Positions 1 to 9,791 of a stretch of 64,000 bases of DNA are shown one piece after another. Each line of letters starts with the position of its first letter. Within the stretch, counting starts at the first letter, position 1. The DNA comes from Flammeovirgaceae bacterium 311. Its GTDB lineage: Bacteria; Bacteroidota; Bacteroidia; Cytophagales; Cyclobacteriaceae. Location of the stretch: positions 62,001-126,000 of the forward strand of contig CP004371.1 in the NCBI GenBank assembly GCA_000597885.1. The letters run 5' to 3'. The notes beneath the pieces were generated by a model. That model was not told the origin of the DNA. It ran no database searches and saw nothing but the letters and a program-made list of their open reading frames with translations. The translations under genes were made by a program, and so were the position numbers.

Positions 1-840
1 GGTGTTATCAAAAACACTTATGTCGCTTTCAAAATCACCTTTGCCCACGCTGATGGAAAATTCTTTTACACCCTGCAGGTTCTTCAGTAACTGGTTAACA
101 GAGTTGGATATAAAAGAGAGTTCATTTTTCGGATCTGCCAGCTCTTCGGGTAAATTACCCTTTGCCAGTTCTCCTATTTCCTGGTCCAGCAGCTTAATTT
201 GGGCTATAATAAAGCTGAATGTTTTATGCACAATGTAATAAAAGCCCAGCATTAGCAGCATAAACCCCAGCATGGCACTTAGCTGTATGTTTTCCAGCTC
301 CTCCATCAGGCTGCTAAAGCCTGTTAGGTGCTTCTCAAACAGGTAAGTGTTCATTTCCTTCGTTAACTTGCTGCTGTTCAGAACAGCGGGCATTAAACTG
401 TTCATGATGATGTCAGCTCTTTCTTCCAACCCGACACTTTCCAGCGCTTTGGAGGCAGCAAACATCTTGTTCATCTCCAGGGCAAGACTTTCAGTATTCG
501 CCTTCAGGTTTTTATCCTGCAGCGTATCAACATATTCGGCAAGTTTCTGAATACGGTCTGCCATTCTTTTGCTCACATACGCTACATATTCTTTAGATTC
601 TTCGCTGTTGCTTAACAGGTAAGCCTGCTGATGAGCGGCCAGCTGGTTAGCTTCACTGTTGAATGACAACAGGTTGAATTTCAGCGGTTCGATAATGGTG
701 GAAAGCTGCTGGTATTTGGTGGTGACCTGGCTTAGGATAAGGCCAGCCGATGCAATAAGTATAATACTTATAAAGGCTGCTGCACCGTATATCATCAAAA
801 AGCGGGAACGAAATGTATTAAGTTTTTTCTGTCTCGACAT
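1..840 (-). CDS. Membrane sensor protein with periplasmic domain and HAMP linker, C-terminus beyond the left edge
   Basis: The frame is open from an ATG at 838-840 to base 1 without a stop, giving 280 codons of a longer protein. A basic N-terminus leads into a membrane segment at about residues 16-38. About 145 mostly helical residues follow, resembling a four-helix-bundle sensing domain, then a second membrane segment at about 185-205. After it comes a HAMP-like stretch and the sequence VGKGDFESDISVFDN, a type of linker that I associate with Bacteroidota HAMP-GAF sensors and adenylate-cyclase or kinase hybrids. The output domain lies outside the window, so kinase, cyclase or chemoreceptor cannot be decided. 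It is divergent from the ABC exporter gene. Confident on architecture, not on output. Confidence 0.8.
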   Translation of the reverse strand, partial: MSRQKKLNTFRSRFLMIYGAAAFISIILIASAGLILSQVTTKYQQLSTIIEPLKFNLLSFNSEANQLAAHQQAYLLSNSEESKEYVAYVSKRMADRIQKLAEYVDTLQDKNLKANTESLALEMNKMFAASKALESVGLEERADIIMNSLMPAVLNSSKLTKEMNTYLFEKHLTGFSSLMEELENIQLSAMLGFMLLMLGFYYIVHKTFSFIIAQIKLLDQEIGELAKGNLPEELADPKNELSFISNSVNQLLKNLQGVKEFSISVGKGDFESDISVFDNT

Positions 841-1037
841 AACAATCTATCTCTTAAACTTCTGTAAAAATGCGATGTCAAAACTGCTTATCATAAAATG
901 AAGATGCATGCCTGGTGCTCCCCAGTGTAACATTTACCAGCAATCTATCTTATTCATTAGCTTAAAGCCAGAATATACGCTTCGAATCATAGATCTGATA
1001 TTTTGGTTAAGCCTGATAATGCGTAGTTTACCACTTG

Positions 1038-2870
1038 ATGAGAACTCGAGATCAAAAACCTTCGGATAAAAAAATCAGCCTGCAGCAACGGCTGTCAGCG
1101 CTACGGCACCTGCCTGCTTTCTTTCGCCTCATCTGGCAGGCAAGCCCCTCCTTAACACTGGGCAATGTTGTGGTACGCTTGCTTAAAGCAGCGGTGCCGC
1201 TAGCTGTGCTCTACATAGGCAAATTAATTATTGATGAAGTGGTACTGCTGGCAGCAGGGGAAGGCGGCAGTACGGAACGGCTTCTGCTGTATGTAGTCCT
1301 GGAGTTTGGCCTGGCCATTGTATCTGATATTCTGAACAGGGGAATAGCCCTGCTGGATAGCCTGCTGGGAGATTTATTTGCCAATGATTCATCTGTAAGG
1401 CTTATGCAGCAGGCTGCAAAGCTGGACCTGTACCAGTATGAGAACAGCGAATTTTATGATAAGCTGGAGCGTGCACGGCAGCAAACTGTGCGGCGCACCC
1501 TGCTCATGACCCAGGTGCTTAGCCAGTTGCAGGATATTATCACCCTTGCTTTTCTGGCAGGCGGGCTTATTGCTTTTAAATGGTGGCTGATACTGCTGGT
1601 GTTTGTTGCAGTGATTCCCGCTTTTTTGGGAGAATCTCATTTTAACGAGCGGAGCTTTTCACTAATCTGGGGCTGGACACCAGAGCGCCGGGAGCTCGAT
1701 TATTTACGCTACACCGGTGCCAGCGACGAAACCGCCAAGGAAATCAAGATGTTTGGCCTTTCAGATTTTCTGATTGGCCGTTTTAAGTTTCTGTCTGATA
1801 AGTACTACAATGAAAATAAAAAGCTTGCGGTAAAACGGGCTGGCTGGGGGGCTTTGTTTGCTGCTATCGGTAGTGCCGGTTACTATGCTGCTTATGTATA
1901 TATAATTTACCGTACCATCAGCGGTGAGCTAAGCCTGGGCGACCTTACCTTTTACGCAGGTTCTTTTTCTACCATGCGCAGCAGGCTCGAGGATATCCTG
2001 AACCGGTTCTCAAAGATTGCAGAAAGTGCCCTCTACCTGCAGGATTTCTTTGAATTTTTCGAGCTGAAGCCTCTTATTACAGCTCCTGCAAACCCACGAC
2101 CTTTTCCTCATCCAATCAGGCAGGGCTTTACCTTCGAGAATGTAGGCTTTCATTACCCAAATTCTGAACGCTGGGCGCTGCGCGGACTTAGCTTTACCCT
2201 GAACCCTACCGAAAAAGTAGCACTGGTAGGAGAGAACGGCGCCGGTAAAACCACACTGGTTAAGCTGCTGGCAAGGCTGTACGATCCAACCGAAGGGCAT
2301 ATTTTACTGGATGGACATGATTTGCGGGAATATGATCCTGCAGCCCTGCGACAGGAGATTGGGGTGATCTTTCAGGATTATGTCCGGTTTCAGTTTACGG
2401 CAGGAGATAACATTGCAGTTGGCCGCATCGGGTATCGCGAGGAAAAACCACGCATAGAAGATGCAGCAAACAGGAGCCTGGCCAATACGGTAGTGGAAAA
2501 ACTGCCTAAGCAATACGAACAGATGATCGGTAGGCGATTTGCAGATGGTGTTGATCTTTCGGGAGGGGAGTGGCAGAAAATTGCCCTGGCCAGGGCCTAC
2601 ATACGGGATGCACAGCTGCTCATCCTGGATGAACCCACTGCAGCACTGGATGCCCGTGCAGAACACGAGGTGTTCCTTAGGTTTGCGGAACTCACCAAAG
2701 GCAAAATGGCCGTGCTGATCAGCCACCGCTTCAGTACCGTACGCATGGCCGACAGAATACTGGTGCTGGAAAACGGAAAGCTGCAGGAATCCGGCTCTCA
2801 CGAAGAGTTGCTGATGCAGCAGGGCAGATATGCAGAGCTCTTTCAGCTGCAGGCGCGGGGCTATGCGTAA
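1038..2870 (+). CDS. ABC exporter, fused permease and ATPase
   Basis: A half-transporter of about 610 residues, normal for the family, expected to work as a homodimer in the inner membrane and export a lipid, peptide or drug. The N-terminal ~340 residues hold six hydrophobic segments. The ATPase follows: Walker A GENGAGKTT near residue 398, signature LSGGE near 507, Walker B LLILDEPTAALD, and the switch histidine in ISHRF. The start is taken at the ATG at 1038; an adjacent in-frame TTG at 1035 is less likely. There is no partner ABC gene nearby, and the substrate cannot be told from the sequence. Confidence 0.92.
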   Translation: MRTRDQKPSDKKISLQQRLSALRHLPAFFRLIWQASPSLTLGNVVVRLLKAAVPLAVLYIGKLIIDEVVLLAAGEGGSTERLLLYVVLEFGLAIVSDILNRGIALLDSLLGDLFANDSSVRLMQQAAKLDLYQYENSEFYDKLERARQQTVRRTLLMTQVLSQLQDIITLAFLAGGLIAFKWWLILLVFVAVIPAFLGESHFNERSFSLIWGWTPERRELDYLRYTGASDETAKEIKMFGLSDFLIGRFKFLSDKYYNENKKLAVKRAGWGALFAAIGSAGYYAAYVYIIYRTISGELSLGDLTFYAGSFSTMRSRLEDILNRFSKIAESALYLQDFFEFFELKPLITAPANPRPFPHPIRQGFTFENVGFHYPNSERWALRGLSFTLNPTEKVALVGENGAGKTTLVKLLARLYDPTEGHILLDGHDLREYDPAALRQEIGVIFQDYVRFQFTAGDNIAVGRIGYREEKPRIEDAANRSLANTVVEKLPKQYEQMIGRRFADGVDLSGGEWQKIALARAYIRDAQLLILDEPTAALDARAEHEVFLRFAELTKGKMAVLISHRFSTVRMADRILVLENGKLQESGSHEELLMQQGRYAELFQLQARGYA

Positions 2871-3057
2871 TCTAGGTACTATTGTTGTGCTGCTAACGTT
2901 TGTAATGAGCAGCAGTATGCCGGTTAGTGACAGCTGCGTTAAAGCTGCACATAACATTGAAACGTTCGGTTTTTCATACCGTTCAGATAAATTAATATTG
3001 AAATGAAAAAAATAGCCACTACTTTGCCGGTGCATAGTGGCTTTGATAAATTAAGAG

Positions 3058-3825
3058 ATGCCTAAATTTTTGATTTTTATTACAGCCCTGCTGCTTTCAG
3101 GCTTTACAGCTTTAGCGCAGGGACCCATTCAAAAGGGTTATATTTTTAAAGGACAGCTGGTTGATGCAGATTCCGGCACAGCCGTTACCTACGCACATAT
3201 AGCCAATCCTTATAAAGGCACTTTAACAGTAAGCCAGGCAAGCGGTGCTTTCACCATGCCTGTTGAAGCCGGTGATACTTTGCTGATTTCCAATATTGGA
3301 TATGTTACCCGGAAAATTGCTGTACCGGCAAAACCATCAGAAGAAGTTGTTACAATTAAATTACAACCAAAAACAGAGCAGCTGGAGGAAGTGGTGATTA
3401 CCAATTTTCCTTCTGAAGCCAGGTTTAAAGAGCAGCTGCTGGGGCTAAAGCTTCCCGACGAAGGTGTAGCACTGGATTTGCCTGTGCCTGATGTTGCAAA
3501 AAGAACTGTTGAAGGTGAACCCGAAGGCGTAACGGTTTTCTCCCATACAGGAGCGATCACTGGTTTTGCCAATAAATTTAACAATAAGGAAAGAGGCCGC
3601 CAGTTCAAGGCAAAAATGGCAGTAGAGGATCAGAACAAAGCTTTCATTGCCACTAAATTCAATAAAGAAGTGGTACAGGATATTACCGGCCTGGAAGATG
3701 ATGAAAAGCTAAATGAATTTATGAAGTTCTGTGTACTGCCAGATGATTTTCTGGTAAAGGCTTCCACCTATGAGATCCATGAAGCAGTACTGGGTTGTTT
3801 TAAAGACTTTATTGCAAGTAAATAA
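3058..3825 (+). CDS. Secreted protein with a carboxypeptidase-regulatory-like domain
   Basis: A 255-residue protein with a signal peptide (hydrophobic residues 4-19, ending ALAQ). Residues about 28-105 read as the beta-sandwich 'CarboxypepD_reg-like' domain: FKGQLVDADSGTAVTYAHI, then GDTLLISNIGYVTRKI, then LEEVVIT. This domain is common at the N-terminus of TonB-dependent receptors, but no barrel follows here, so it is a stand-alone periplasmic or surface protein. The C-terminal 150 residues are not recognised. A bidirectional terminator follows directly. Confidence 0.85.
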   Translation: MPKFLIFITALLLSGFTALAQGPIQKGYIFKGQLVDADSGTAVTYAHIANPYKGTLTVSQASGAFTMPVEAGDTLLISNIGYVTRKIAVPAKPSEEVVTIKLQPKTEQLEEVVITNFPSEARFKEQLLGLKLPDEGVALDLPVPDVAKRTVEGEPEGVTVFSHTGAITGFANKFNNKERGRQFKAKMAVEDQNKAFIATKFNKEVVQDITGLEDDEKLNEFMKFCVLPDDFLVKASTYEIHEAVLGCFKDFIASK

Positions 3826-3851
3826 ACACTACGCAACCTTCTACTGAATCA

Positions 3852-3897
3852 AAAAAATAGAAACAGCCCTGTTCAAAAGCCAGGGCTGTTTTTTTTA
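3852..3897. terminator. Bidirectional intrinsic terminator
   Basis: A perfect 10-bp stem (AACAGCCCTG at 3862-3871, CAGGGCTGTT at 3881-3890) with a 9-nt loop. A T-run follows on the plus strand and an A-run precedes it, so it can stop both the gene ending at 3825 and the convergent gene ending at 3924. Confidence 0.9.
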
Positions 3898-3923
3898 TCA
3901 AAGACTCCGGATGCTGGTGGATC

Positions 3924-5135
3924 CTACAGCAGTTGCCCGGCATTTTCCTGAACCTGTGTGAGCTTAAGCAGTATATTGTCCATGAATATACTGTCAGAGA
4001 ATTTTGTTATTTTATCTCCCGGGGCTTTAAGGGTTCTCTTTAATACAAAGTCAAACAGGAGCGGATTTCTTTTATAGATCTGGTTTAGCGCAACCCGCTC
4101 ACGCCGGCTGATGTAGCCCATCAACTCCAAAAATCTTGTAGAAATTACAGCATTGATAGCAGGCAATGGATAGTCGCTGCCATTGATCAGGCGGTGGTGC
4201 AGGTCTGTACGCTCCAGCATAGTTGAGAGTGGCGTACCGCTTCTATTGATCTGGGTAAGGGCCGATATATCAGCAAAGAGTAACTTTTCATACTTAGGCT
4301 CCTCCATCAGGCGCATAAACAGTTTAAAGTTGCTCATTGGTTTTAGACTATTGCTCTCCAGATCCAGATTAATCCCCGAAGAAGCACAATGTGCCATGAT
4401 CACCTTCACCCCCATATCCAGCGGCTTCCTAAACAGGAGCGGATTTCCCAATGGTCTGAATTTTAACACTTCAATGGCAGATTCTCCACCAACATGGCTT
4501 AGGAGCACCATATCGTACTCCTTCATCTTTTCATAAAAAGGCTCACAAACAGGATCTGAAGGGTCCATGCCCATGGCGTTAGGCAACCATTTTACAGCCC
4601 TGACACCCAGTTTCGCCCATTTTTCCAGCTCATCTATGGCATCTTCACGATAGGGGTGAACAGATATGCATGGTACAAAATTTTCAGGATCAGACTGGTA
4701 GGTTTTATAGATGTATTCATTTGGAACATAAAATTTTGTATCGTTCCGGCTGAATGCCCCATCTTTGTTATAAGCACCATCTAGGGCCAGCAATATAAAT
4801 TTACCATTCTGCGGAAAATCATAAACCTGAGTGAGAAAACGCTGAACGTACTGTTGATCGGCATAACGCATATCGTCAATGGCAGAACCATTGATGTAAA
4901 ACATCACCTTCAGGTGATCAAGCGGATGCTTCCAGGTTAGAATGCCCGGGTTCATCCAGCAACCGGTGCCACCAGTTCCCAATCCCATAATATGGGTATG
5001 GCAATCCAGATAAGCATCCTTAGGTATACCTTCAAAGGCTTCTTCAATCAGAATTTCTGCAAACCAGTTTAACTTTGCACTACCTGGATTTCTTTTGAAA
5101 TTGCCGGCCAGTTTTGTTAAAAATGGATATTTCAT
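3924..5135 (-). CDS. Amidohydrolase-family (TIM-barrel) metal-dependent hydrolase
   Basis: 403 residues with the layout of the amidohydrolase_2 family (PF04909): metal-site DCHTH at 44-48, a histidine in SVHPYR at 160, HVGGES at 214, MAHCASSG at 249 and the catalytic aspartate in NGSDYP at 321. Family members hydrolyse or decarboxylate small cyclic or carboxylated substrates. There is no signal peptide, so it is cytoplasmic. Transcribed alone, convergent with the secreted protein before it. The substrate is unknown. No TAnnTTTG motif was seen upstream. Confidence 0.85.
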   Translation of the reverse strand: MKYPFLTKLAGNFKRNPGSAKLNWFAEILIEEAFEGIPKDAYLDCHTHIMGLGTGGTGCWMNPGILTWKHPLDHLKVMFYINGSAIDDMRYADQQYVQRFLTQVYDFPQNGKFILLALDGAYNKDGAFSRNDTKFYVPNEYIYKTYQSDPENFVPCISVHPYREDAIDELEKWAKLGVRAVKWLPNAMGMDPSDPVCEPFYEKMKEYDMVLLSHVGGESAIEVLKFRPLGNPLLFRKPLDMGVKVIMAHCASSGINLDLESNSLKPMSNFKLFMRLMEEPKYEKLLFADISALTQINRSGTPLSTMLERTDLHHRLINGSDYPLPAINAVISTRFLELMGYISRRERVALNQIYKRNPLLFDFVLKRTLKAPGDKITKFSDSIFMDNILLKLTQVQENAGQLL

Positions 5136-5485
5136 TTCTCTTCAGTTTAGTTAAAAAAATTGCCAATACTGCTGGATTAGCATCATCAGCCAGGCATTCA
5201 ATAGTGATAATTGCTGCCAGTTATTCAATAATGTCTAACTGCAAGCCCTGTTGAAGGTTGCTTTATCTGCAACATAAATGCTGTAATTTATTTTGAATAC
5301 ACTACCTGGAGGGGTGGCCGCAATACATAGATATTAATGTATCAATTTATAAAATTTTTGCGTCAGCCTATTGTGTTATTTCCAGTACAGGCACCAGCGA
5401 TTTAGTTTTGCCACGGTTTCTCCAATATCCTGCAAGACTGCAGCCATTACCATTCAAAAGCAGCAGACTGGTGTCAATATCTGAT
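5136..5485. other. Non-coding gap before the amidohydrolase gene
   Basis: This 350-bp stretch is AT-rich. It holds the 5' region of the amidohydrolase gene and the 3' flank of dinB. I see no convincing reading frame, hairpin or promoter consensus in it. Confidence 0.5.
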
Positions 5486-6583
5486 TCAGAAAGGAATACT
5501 CAGTTGCCCGTGTATATCCGGCAGGTCCAGGTTAGATACAGTGAGTCCGAGCAGGCGCACTTCTTTGTCCTGCAGATCTACCCCTTCCAGCAGTTCGCAG
5601 CCTAACCTGTATAGTTCTGCTCCATCTTTAATAGGCTGGTATAGGGTAACCGAACGGGTAATCTGTACAAAATCAGCATATTTAACTTTCAATGTCACTG
5701 TTCTGCCCTGCTGGTTCAGGCGCTGCAGTCTCTCTGCAACTTCTCCGGCAATTTCTTCCAGCTCTGCCTGCATAACCTCCAGGCGCAGCAGGTTTTGGCT
5801 AAAGGTGTTTTCGGCACCCACAGATTTTCGTTGCCTGTCTGGTGTAACAGGCCTTTCGTCAACTCCCTGTACCAGTTGCGCATAATAGCGGCCACTTTTA
5901 CCGAAAAGCTTAATAAGCTTGGTTTCAGGCCATTCCCGCAAATCTGCACCTGTTCTTATGCCCAGGCTATGCATTTTTTCTGCAGTTACCCTACCAATTC
6001 CATGAAACTTTTCTACTGGCAGGCTGGATAAGAATGCCAGTGCCTCCTCAGGCTTTACCAGCGTCAGTCCATCAGGTTTCTGTACATCGGAAGCTACTTT
6101 TGCCAGAAATTTATTGTAGCTGATACCGGCAGAAGCGGTGAGAGCGGTTTCTTCCTTGATGCGGTGTTTGATCTCCCTGGCAATCAGGGTTGCTGATGGC
6201 GGTCCGATGAGTGGGTGTGTTACATCCAGGTAAGCTTCATCAAGTGAGAGGGGCTCTACCAGTGGCGTATAATCCAGAAAAATTTTTCTGATTTGCCTGC
6301 TTACAGCCTTGTAGGCATCAAAACGCGGCTTTACAAATATAATGTGCGGGCATAAGCGGTAGGCATGTGCAGAGGGCATGGCAGAACGTACGCCAAACTT
6401 GCGAGCCTCGTAACTGGCAGCAGCCACCACACCACGTTCCCTGCTACCCCCAACTGCCACAGGTTTTCCGCGCAGCTGCGGGTTATCACGCTGCTCTACC
6501 GATGCAAAAAATGCATCCATATCTATATGGATGATTTTACGTAGACTGTTTGTTCCATTCAGCATCGGAATATTGCCGCTCAT
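5486..6583 (-). CDS. dinB: DNA polymerase IV (Y-family translesion polymerase)
   Basis: 365 residues with all polymerase IV landmarks: HIDMDAFFASVEQ (catalytic D21), the steric-gate region, PLSLDEAYLDVT with the catalytic acidic pair D115 and E116, helix-hairpin-helix text HGIGRVTAEKMHSLGI, and a little-finger domain. The C-terminus QLSIPF fits a beta-clamp binding motif, so the protein appears complete. It bypasses damaged template bases and extends mismatched ends. Two upstream starts are possible (residues 1 and 7); the longer is given. It is transcribed alone, and no LexA box was recognised. Confidence 0.96.
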   Translation of the reverse strand: MSGNIPMLNGTNSLRKIIHIDMDAFFASVEQRDNPQLRGKPVAVGGSRERGVVAAASYEARKFGVRSAMPSAHAYRLCPHIIFVKPRFDAYKAVSRQIRKIFLDYTPLVEPLSLDEAYLDVTHPLIGPPSATLIAREIKHRIKEETALTASAGISYNKFLAKVASDVQKPDGLTLVKPEEALAFLSSLPVEKFHGIGRVTAEKMHSLGIRTGADLREWPETKLIKLFGKSGRYYAQLVQGVDERPVTPDRQRKSVGAENTFSQNLLRLEVMQAELEEIAGEVAERLQRLNQQGRTVTLKVKYADFVQITRSVTLYQPIKDGAELYRLGCELLEGVDLQDKEVRLLGLTVSNLDLPDIHGQLSIPF

Positions 6584-6709
6584 CTAACAGACAAAATTTT
6601 TATTTGGTATTTATTACCAGTAGGTGTATTTTAAGCGGACTAAGTTAATAGTTGTTGTAACATTAACTTAGGGGTTGCTAATTACATTTCTGAAATTTAC
6701 TGCTAAATA

Positions 6710-8347
6710 ATGAAAAGAAGAGACTTTTTACAGCTGGCTGGTATGGGGGCCGGAGCACTTATGCTTCCTACCTACCTTTTTGGCAAGTCAGTCCCCCTGG
6801 ATGCGCCTTATAGTATAATCGATCCGATAAAGCACAAGGAACTGGCAGATGTAGCACTGAATGCTGCCAGGAGCAGAGGCGCCAGTTATGCCGATGTACG
6901 CATAGGCCGCTACCTGAACCAATACCTTTTTACGAGGGAAGACAAAGTACAAAATACCGTTAACACTGAATCCTACGGTGTTGGCATCCGGGTAATTGCA
7001 AACGGCACCTGGGGTTTTGCCGCCACCGATCAGGTAACCCCAGATGGTATCAAAAAAGCAGCAGAACAGGCAGTAGCTATTGCCAAAGCAAATGGAAAAC
7101 TGCAGAAGGAACCTGTTAAGCTGGTGCCTGTGCAAAGCTACGGCGAGCAGGAATGGCGTACCCCCATTGAAATAAATGCCTTCGAAGTGCCTCTTTCAGA
7201 AAAAGTAGACCTGCTGCTAAGCGCCAATGCTGCCGCACAGGAGCAGGGCGCTAACTTTGTGAATAATGCACTGTTTCTGGTAAACGAACAAAAATATTTC
7301 GCTTCTACCGACGGCTCCTACCTTAACCAGGACATCCATCGCATCTGGCCAACTTTTACGGTTACGGCTGTAGATCCGAACAGCGGTAAATTCAAGCAGC
7401 GTGCAGCGCTTAGTGCTCCTATGGGCATGGGCTGGGAGTATATGAGCGGACGGGCACAGGATAAAACCCAGGGACCCGCCGGATTGATCTTCTACGGCAA
7501 AACCTACGACATCAAAGAAGATGCAACCGCTGCCGCCCGCCAGGCCAAAGAAATGACTAATGCCAAATCTGTAAAACCTGGAAAATACGACCTGGTACTG
7601 GATCCAAATCACCTGGGCCTTACAATTCATGAATCGGTAGGCCACCCGCTGGAGCTCGACAGGGTACTGGGCTATGAGGCCAACTATGCAGGCACCTCCT
7701 TTGCCACACTAGATAAGTGGAAAACCAAAAACTTTAATTATGGCAGCAAGCTGGTAAATATATTTGCCGATAAAATCCAGGACAATTCACTTGGCCAGGT
7801 AGGCTGGGACGACGAAGGTGTAAAAACAAAACGCTGGGACCTGGTGCGCGAAGGAGTGCTGGTAGATTATCAGGCCATCCGCGATCAGGCGCACATCCTC
7901 AACCATGAGGAGTCACATGGCTGCTGCTATGCCGATAGCTGGAGCAGTGTGCAGTTTCAACGCATGCCTAACGTAAGCCTGGCGCCAGGAAGAGAAAAAT
8001 ACAACATGCAGGATATGATCAAAGATGTGCAGGATGGCATCTTCATTATTGGCCGTGGCTCATACTCCATCGATCAGCAGCGCTATAACTTCCAGTTTGG
8101 CGGCACGCTTTATTACGAAATCAAAAATGGTGAAGTAACAGGCATGCTGAACGATGTGGCTTACCAGAGCAACACCCAGGAGTTCTGGAACAGCTGCACC
8201 AAAATATGCGATGAGAGCGATTACCGCCTCTTCGGCTCCTTCTTCGATGGCAAAGGACAGCCTTCGCAGATATCTGCCGTATCGCATGGCAGCAGCACCA
8301 CCCGTTTCAACGGCGTTAACGTAATCAATACGGCTAGAAATATTTAG
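6710..8347 (+). CDS. tldD: TldD-type metalloprotease subunit with a twin-arginine signal
   Basis: 545 residues. The active-site motif HESVGH (H307, E308, H312) matches the HExxxH zinc motif of TldD, the catalytic subunit of the TldD/TldE protease that trims unfolded or modified peptides. The N-terminus (KRRDFLQLAG then a hydrophobic run to about residue 25) is a textbook Tat signal, unlike the cytoplasmic E. coli protein. This suggests export in folded form. Its partner gene follows after 109 bp on the same strand, with an inverted-repeat element in the gap. Confident on family, less on location. Confidence 0.93.
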   Translation: MKRRDFLQLAGMGAGALMLPTYLFGKSVPLDAPYSIIDPIKHKELADVALNAARSRGASYADVRIGRYLNQYLFTREDKVQNTVNTESYGVGIRVIANGTWGFAATDQVTPDGIKKAAEQAVAIAKANGKLQKEPVKLVPVQSYGEQEWRTPIEINAFEVPLSEKVDLLLSANAAAQEQGANFVNNALFLVNEQKYFASTDGSYLNQDIHRIWPTFTVTAVDPNSGKFKQRAALSAPMGMGWEYMSGRAQDKTQGPAGLIFYGKTYDIKEDATAAARQAKEMTNAKSVKPGKYDLVLDPNHLGLTIHESVGHPLELDRVLGYEANYAGTSFATLDKWKTKNFNYGSKLVNIFADKIQDNSLGQVGWDDEGVKTKRWDLVREGVLVDYQAIRDQAHILNHEESHGCCYADSWSSVQFQRMPNVSLAPGREKYNMQDMIKDVQDGIFIIGRGSYSIDQQRYNFQFGGTLYYEIKNGEVTGMLNDVAYQSNTQEFWNSCTKICDESDYRLFGSFFDGKGQPSQISAVSHGSSTTRFNGVNVINTARNI

Positions 8348-8456
8348 TGGAAGTGAGTAATGAGTAGTGAGTATTGAGACATGAGGAACATAACTGCCTC
8401 AACCATATCAATGCCTATACTCAATACCAATACCCAATACCCAATATATTCAACAA
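8348..8456 (+). repeat. Intergenic inverted-repeat element A (GGTAT/TGAG-word family)
   Basis: The gap between tldD and tldE is filled by quasi-tandem words: GTGAGTAATGAGTAGTGAG-like text on the left and CAATACC/CAATACCC text on the right. The arms are partly complementary, for example GTATTGAG at 8371-8378 with CTCAATAC at 8420-8427. The right arm contains ATACCAATACCC at 8424-8435, which recurs exactly in element B at 9869-9880. Confidence 0.7.
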
Positions 8457-9773
8457 ATGGCAATATTATCAAAAGAAGAGGCACGCAGCTTAATGGAAAA
8501 GGTGATCAGCCTTTCCCGAGCTGATGAATGCGTGGTAAACCTTAATAGCACTGAAGGAGGCAACATCCGATATGCCCGCAATTCAGTATCTACCAGCGGG
8601 GCAGAAGAAAATTCAACCCTGATCGTCAGCAGTTCTTTCGGTAAAAAAAGCGGCACCAGTACCATCAATGAGTTTGATGAAGCATCGCTTGAAAAAGTGG
8701 TGCGCCGCAGTGAAGAGCTGGCTAAGCTGGCGCCGGAAAACCCTGAATTTATGGGAGCCATGGAGCCCCAGCAGTACCTGGAATCAAAATCATACTTCAA
8801 AAGCACCGATGATATATCTCCTGATCAGCGGGCAAACTTTGCGGCCAGCAGTATAAACCCTGCCGCTGCTAAAAATATCACCGCAGCCGGATTTATGGAA
8901 GATAAAGCCGGCTTTAGTGCCATGATGAACTCCAGGGGTCTTTTTGCCTATAACCAGTTCAGCGATGTGGATTTTACTGTTACCATGCGTACAGAAGATG
9001 GCACCGGATCGGGATGGGTAAGACGCGATTTCAATGATGTAAAAAAGCTTGATACTGGCGAGGCATCACAAATCGCCATCGAAAAGGCAATGCGCTCACG
9101 CAATCCAAAGGCCATTGAACCAGGTAAGTATACTGTAATCCTGGAGCCTGCAGCAGCCTCTGACCTAATCAGTAACATGATGAGCAGCATGGGAGCCCGT
9201 AATGCTGATGAGGGCCGCAGTTTTCTTTCAAAAAAGGGAGGCGGTACCAAATTAGGCGAAAAGCTGGTAGATGAGCGTGTAAAGATCTACAGCGATCCTC
9301 AGCATCCGGAAGCGCCCTTCGCCACCTGGTCTGGCGATGGAGTTCCCCTGAAAAAGACCAGCTGGATAGAAAATGGCGTAGTGAAAAATATGTACTACGA
9401 CCGCTATTGGGCCAGCAAGCAGGGTAGAGAAGCCCTTCCGGCTCCTGCACGTTTCGTAATGGAAGGAGGAAATGCTTCCCTGGAGGAAATGATCAAAAAT
9501 ACCAAACGGGGAGTGCTGGTTACACGTCTGTGGTATATCCGTGCGGTAGATCCGCAAACGCTTCTCTACACCGGCCTTACCCGCGATGGTACTTTTTACA
9601 TCGAAAATGGCAAGATCATGTACCCGGTAAAGAACTTCCGTTTCAACGAAAGTCCCATTATCATGCTTAATAACCTGGAAGCACTTGGCAAGCCACAAAG
9701 GGTAGAGGGTAACCTGGTACCGCCCATGAAGATCCGTGACTTTACCTTCACCAGCCTTTCCGATGCGGTGTAG
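8457..9773 (+). CDS. tldE: TldE/PmbA-type protease subunit
   Basis: 438 residues of the TldD/PmbA family, without the HExxxH motif, as expected for the non-catalytic TldE partner that forms the heterodimer with TldD. Recognisable text includes ARNSVSTSGAEENSTL near the N-terminus and PAPARFVMEGGNASLEEM in the C-terminal half. There is no signal peptide, in contrast to its Tat-bearing partner upstream. The start ATG at 8457 directly follows repeat element A. Confidence 0.92.
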   Translation: MAILSKEEARSLMEKVISLSRADECVVNLNSTEGGNIRYARNSVSTSGAEENSTLIVSSSFGKKSGTSTINEFDEASLEKVVRRSEELAKLAPENPEFMGAMEPQQYLESKSYFKSTDDISPDQRANFAASSINPAAAKNITAAGFMEDKAGFSAMMNSRGLFAYNQFSDVDFTVTMRTEDGTGSGWVRRDFNDVKKLDTGEASQIAIEKAMRSRNPKAIEPGKYTVILEPAAASDLISNMMSSMGARNADEGRSFLSKKGGGTKLGEKLVDERVKIYSDPQHPEAPFATWSGDGVPLKKTSWIENGVVKNMYYDRYWASKQGREALPAPARFVMEGGNASLEEMIKNTKRGVLVTRLWYIRAVDPQTLLYTGLTRDGTFYIENGKIMYPVKNFRFNESPIIMLNNLEALGKPQRVEGNLVPPMKIRDFTFTSLSDAV

Positions 9774-9791
9774 ACTGAACAGGCGCGATAA

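Noticed and set aside
2304-3035. Long minus-strand frame opposite the first ABC exporter
   Set aside because: It lies antisense to conserved Walker and signature motifs of the exporter and shows no family text.
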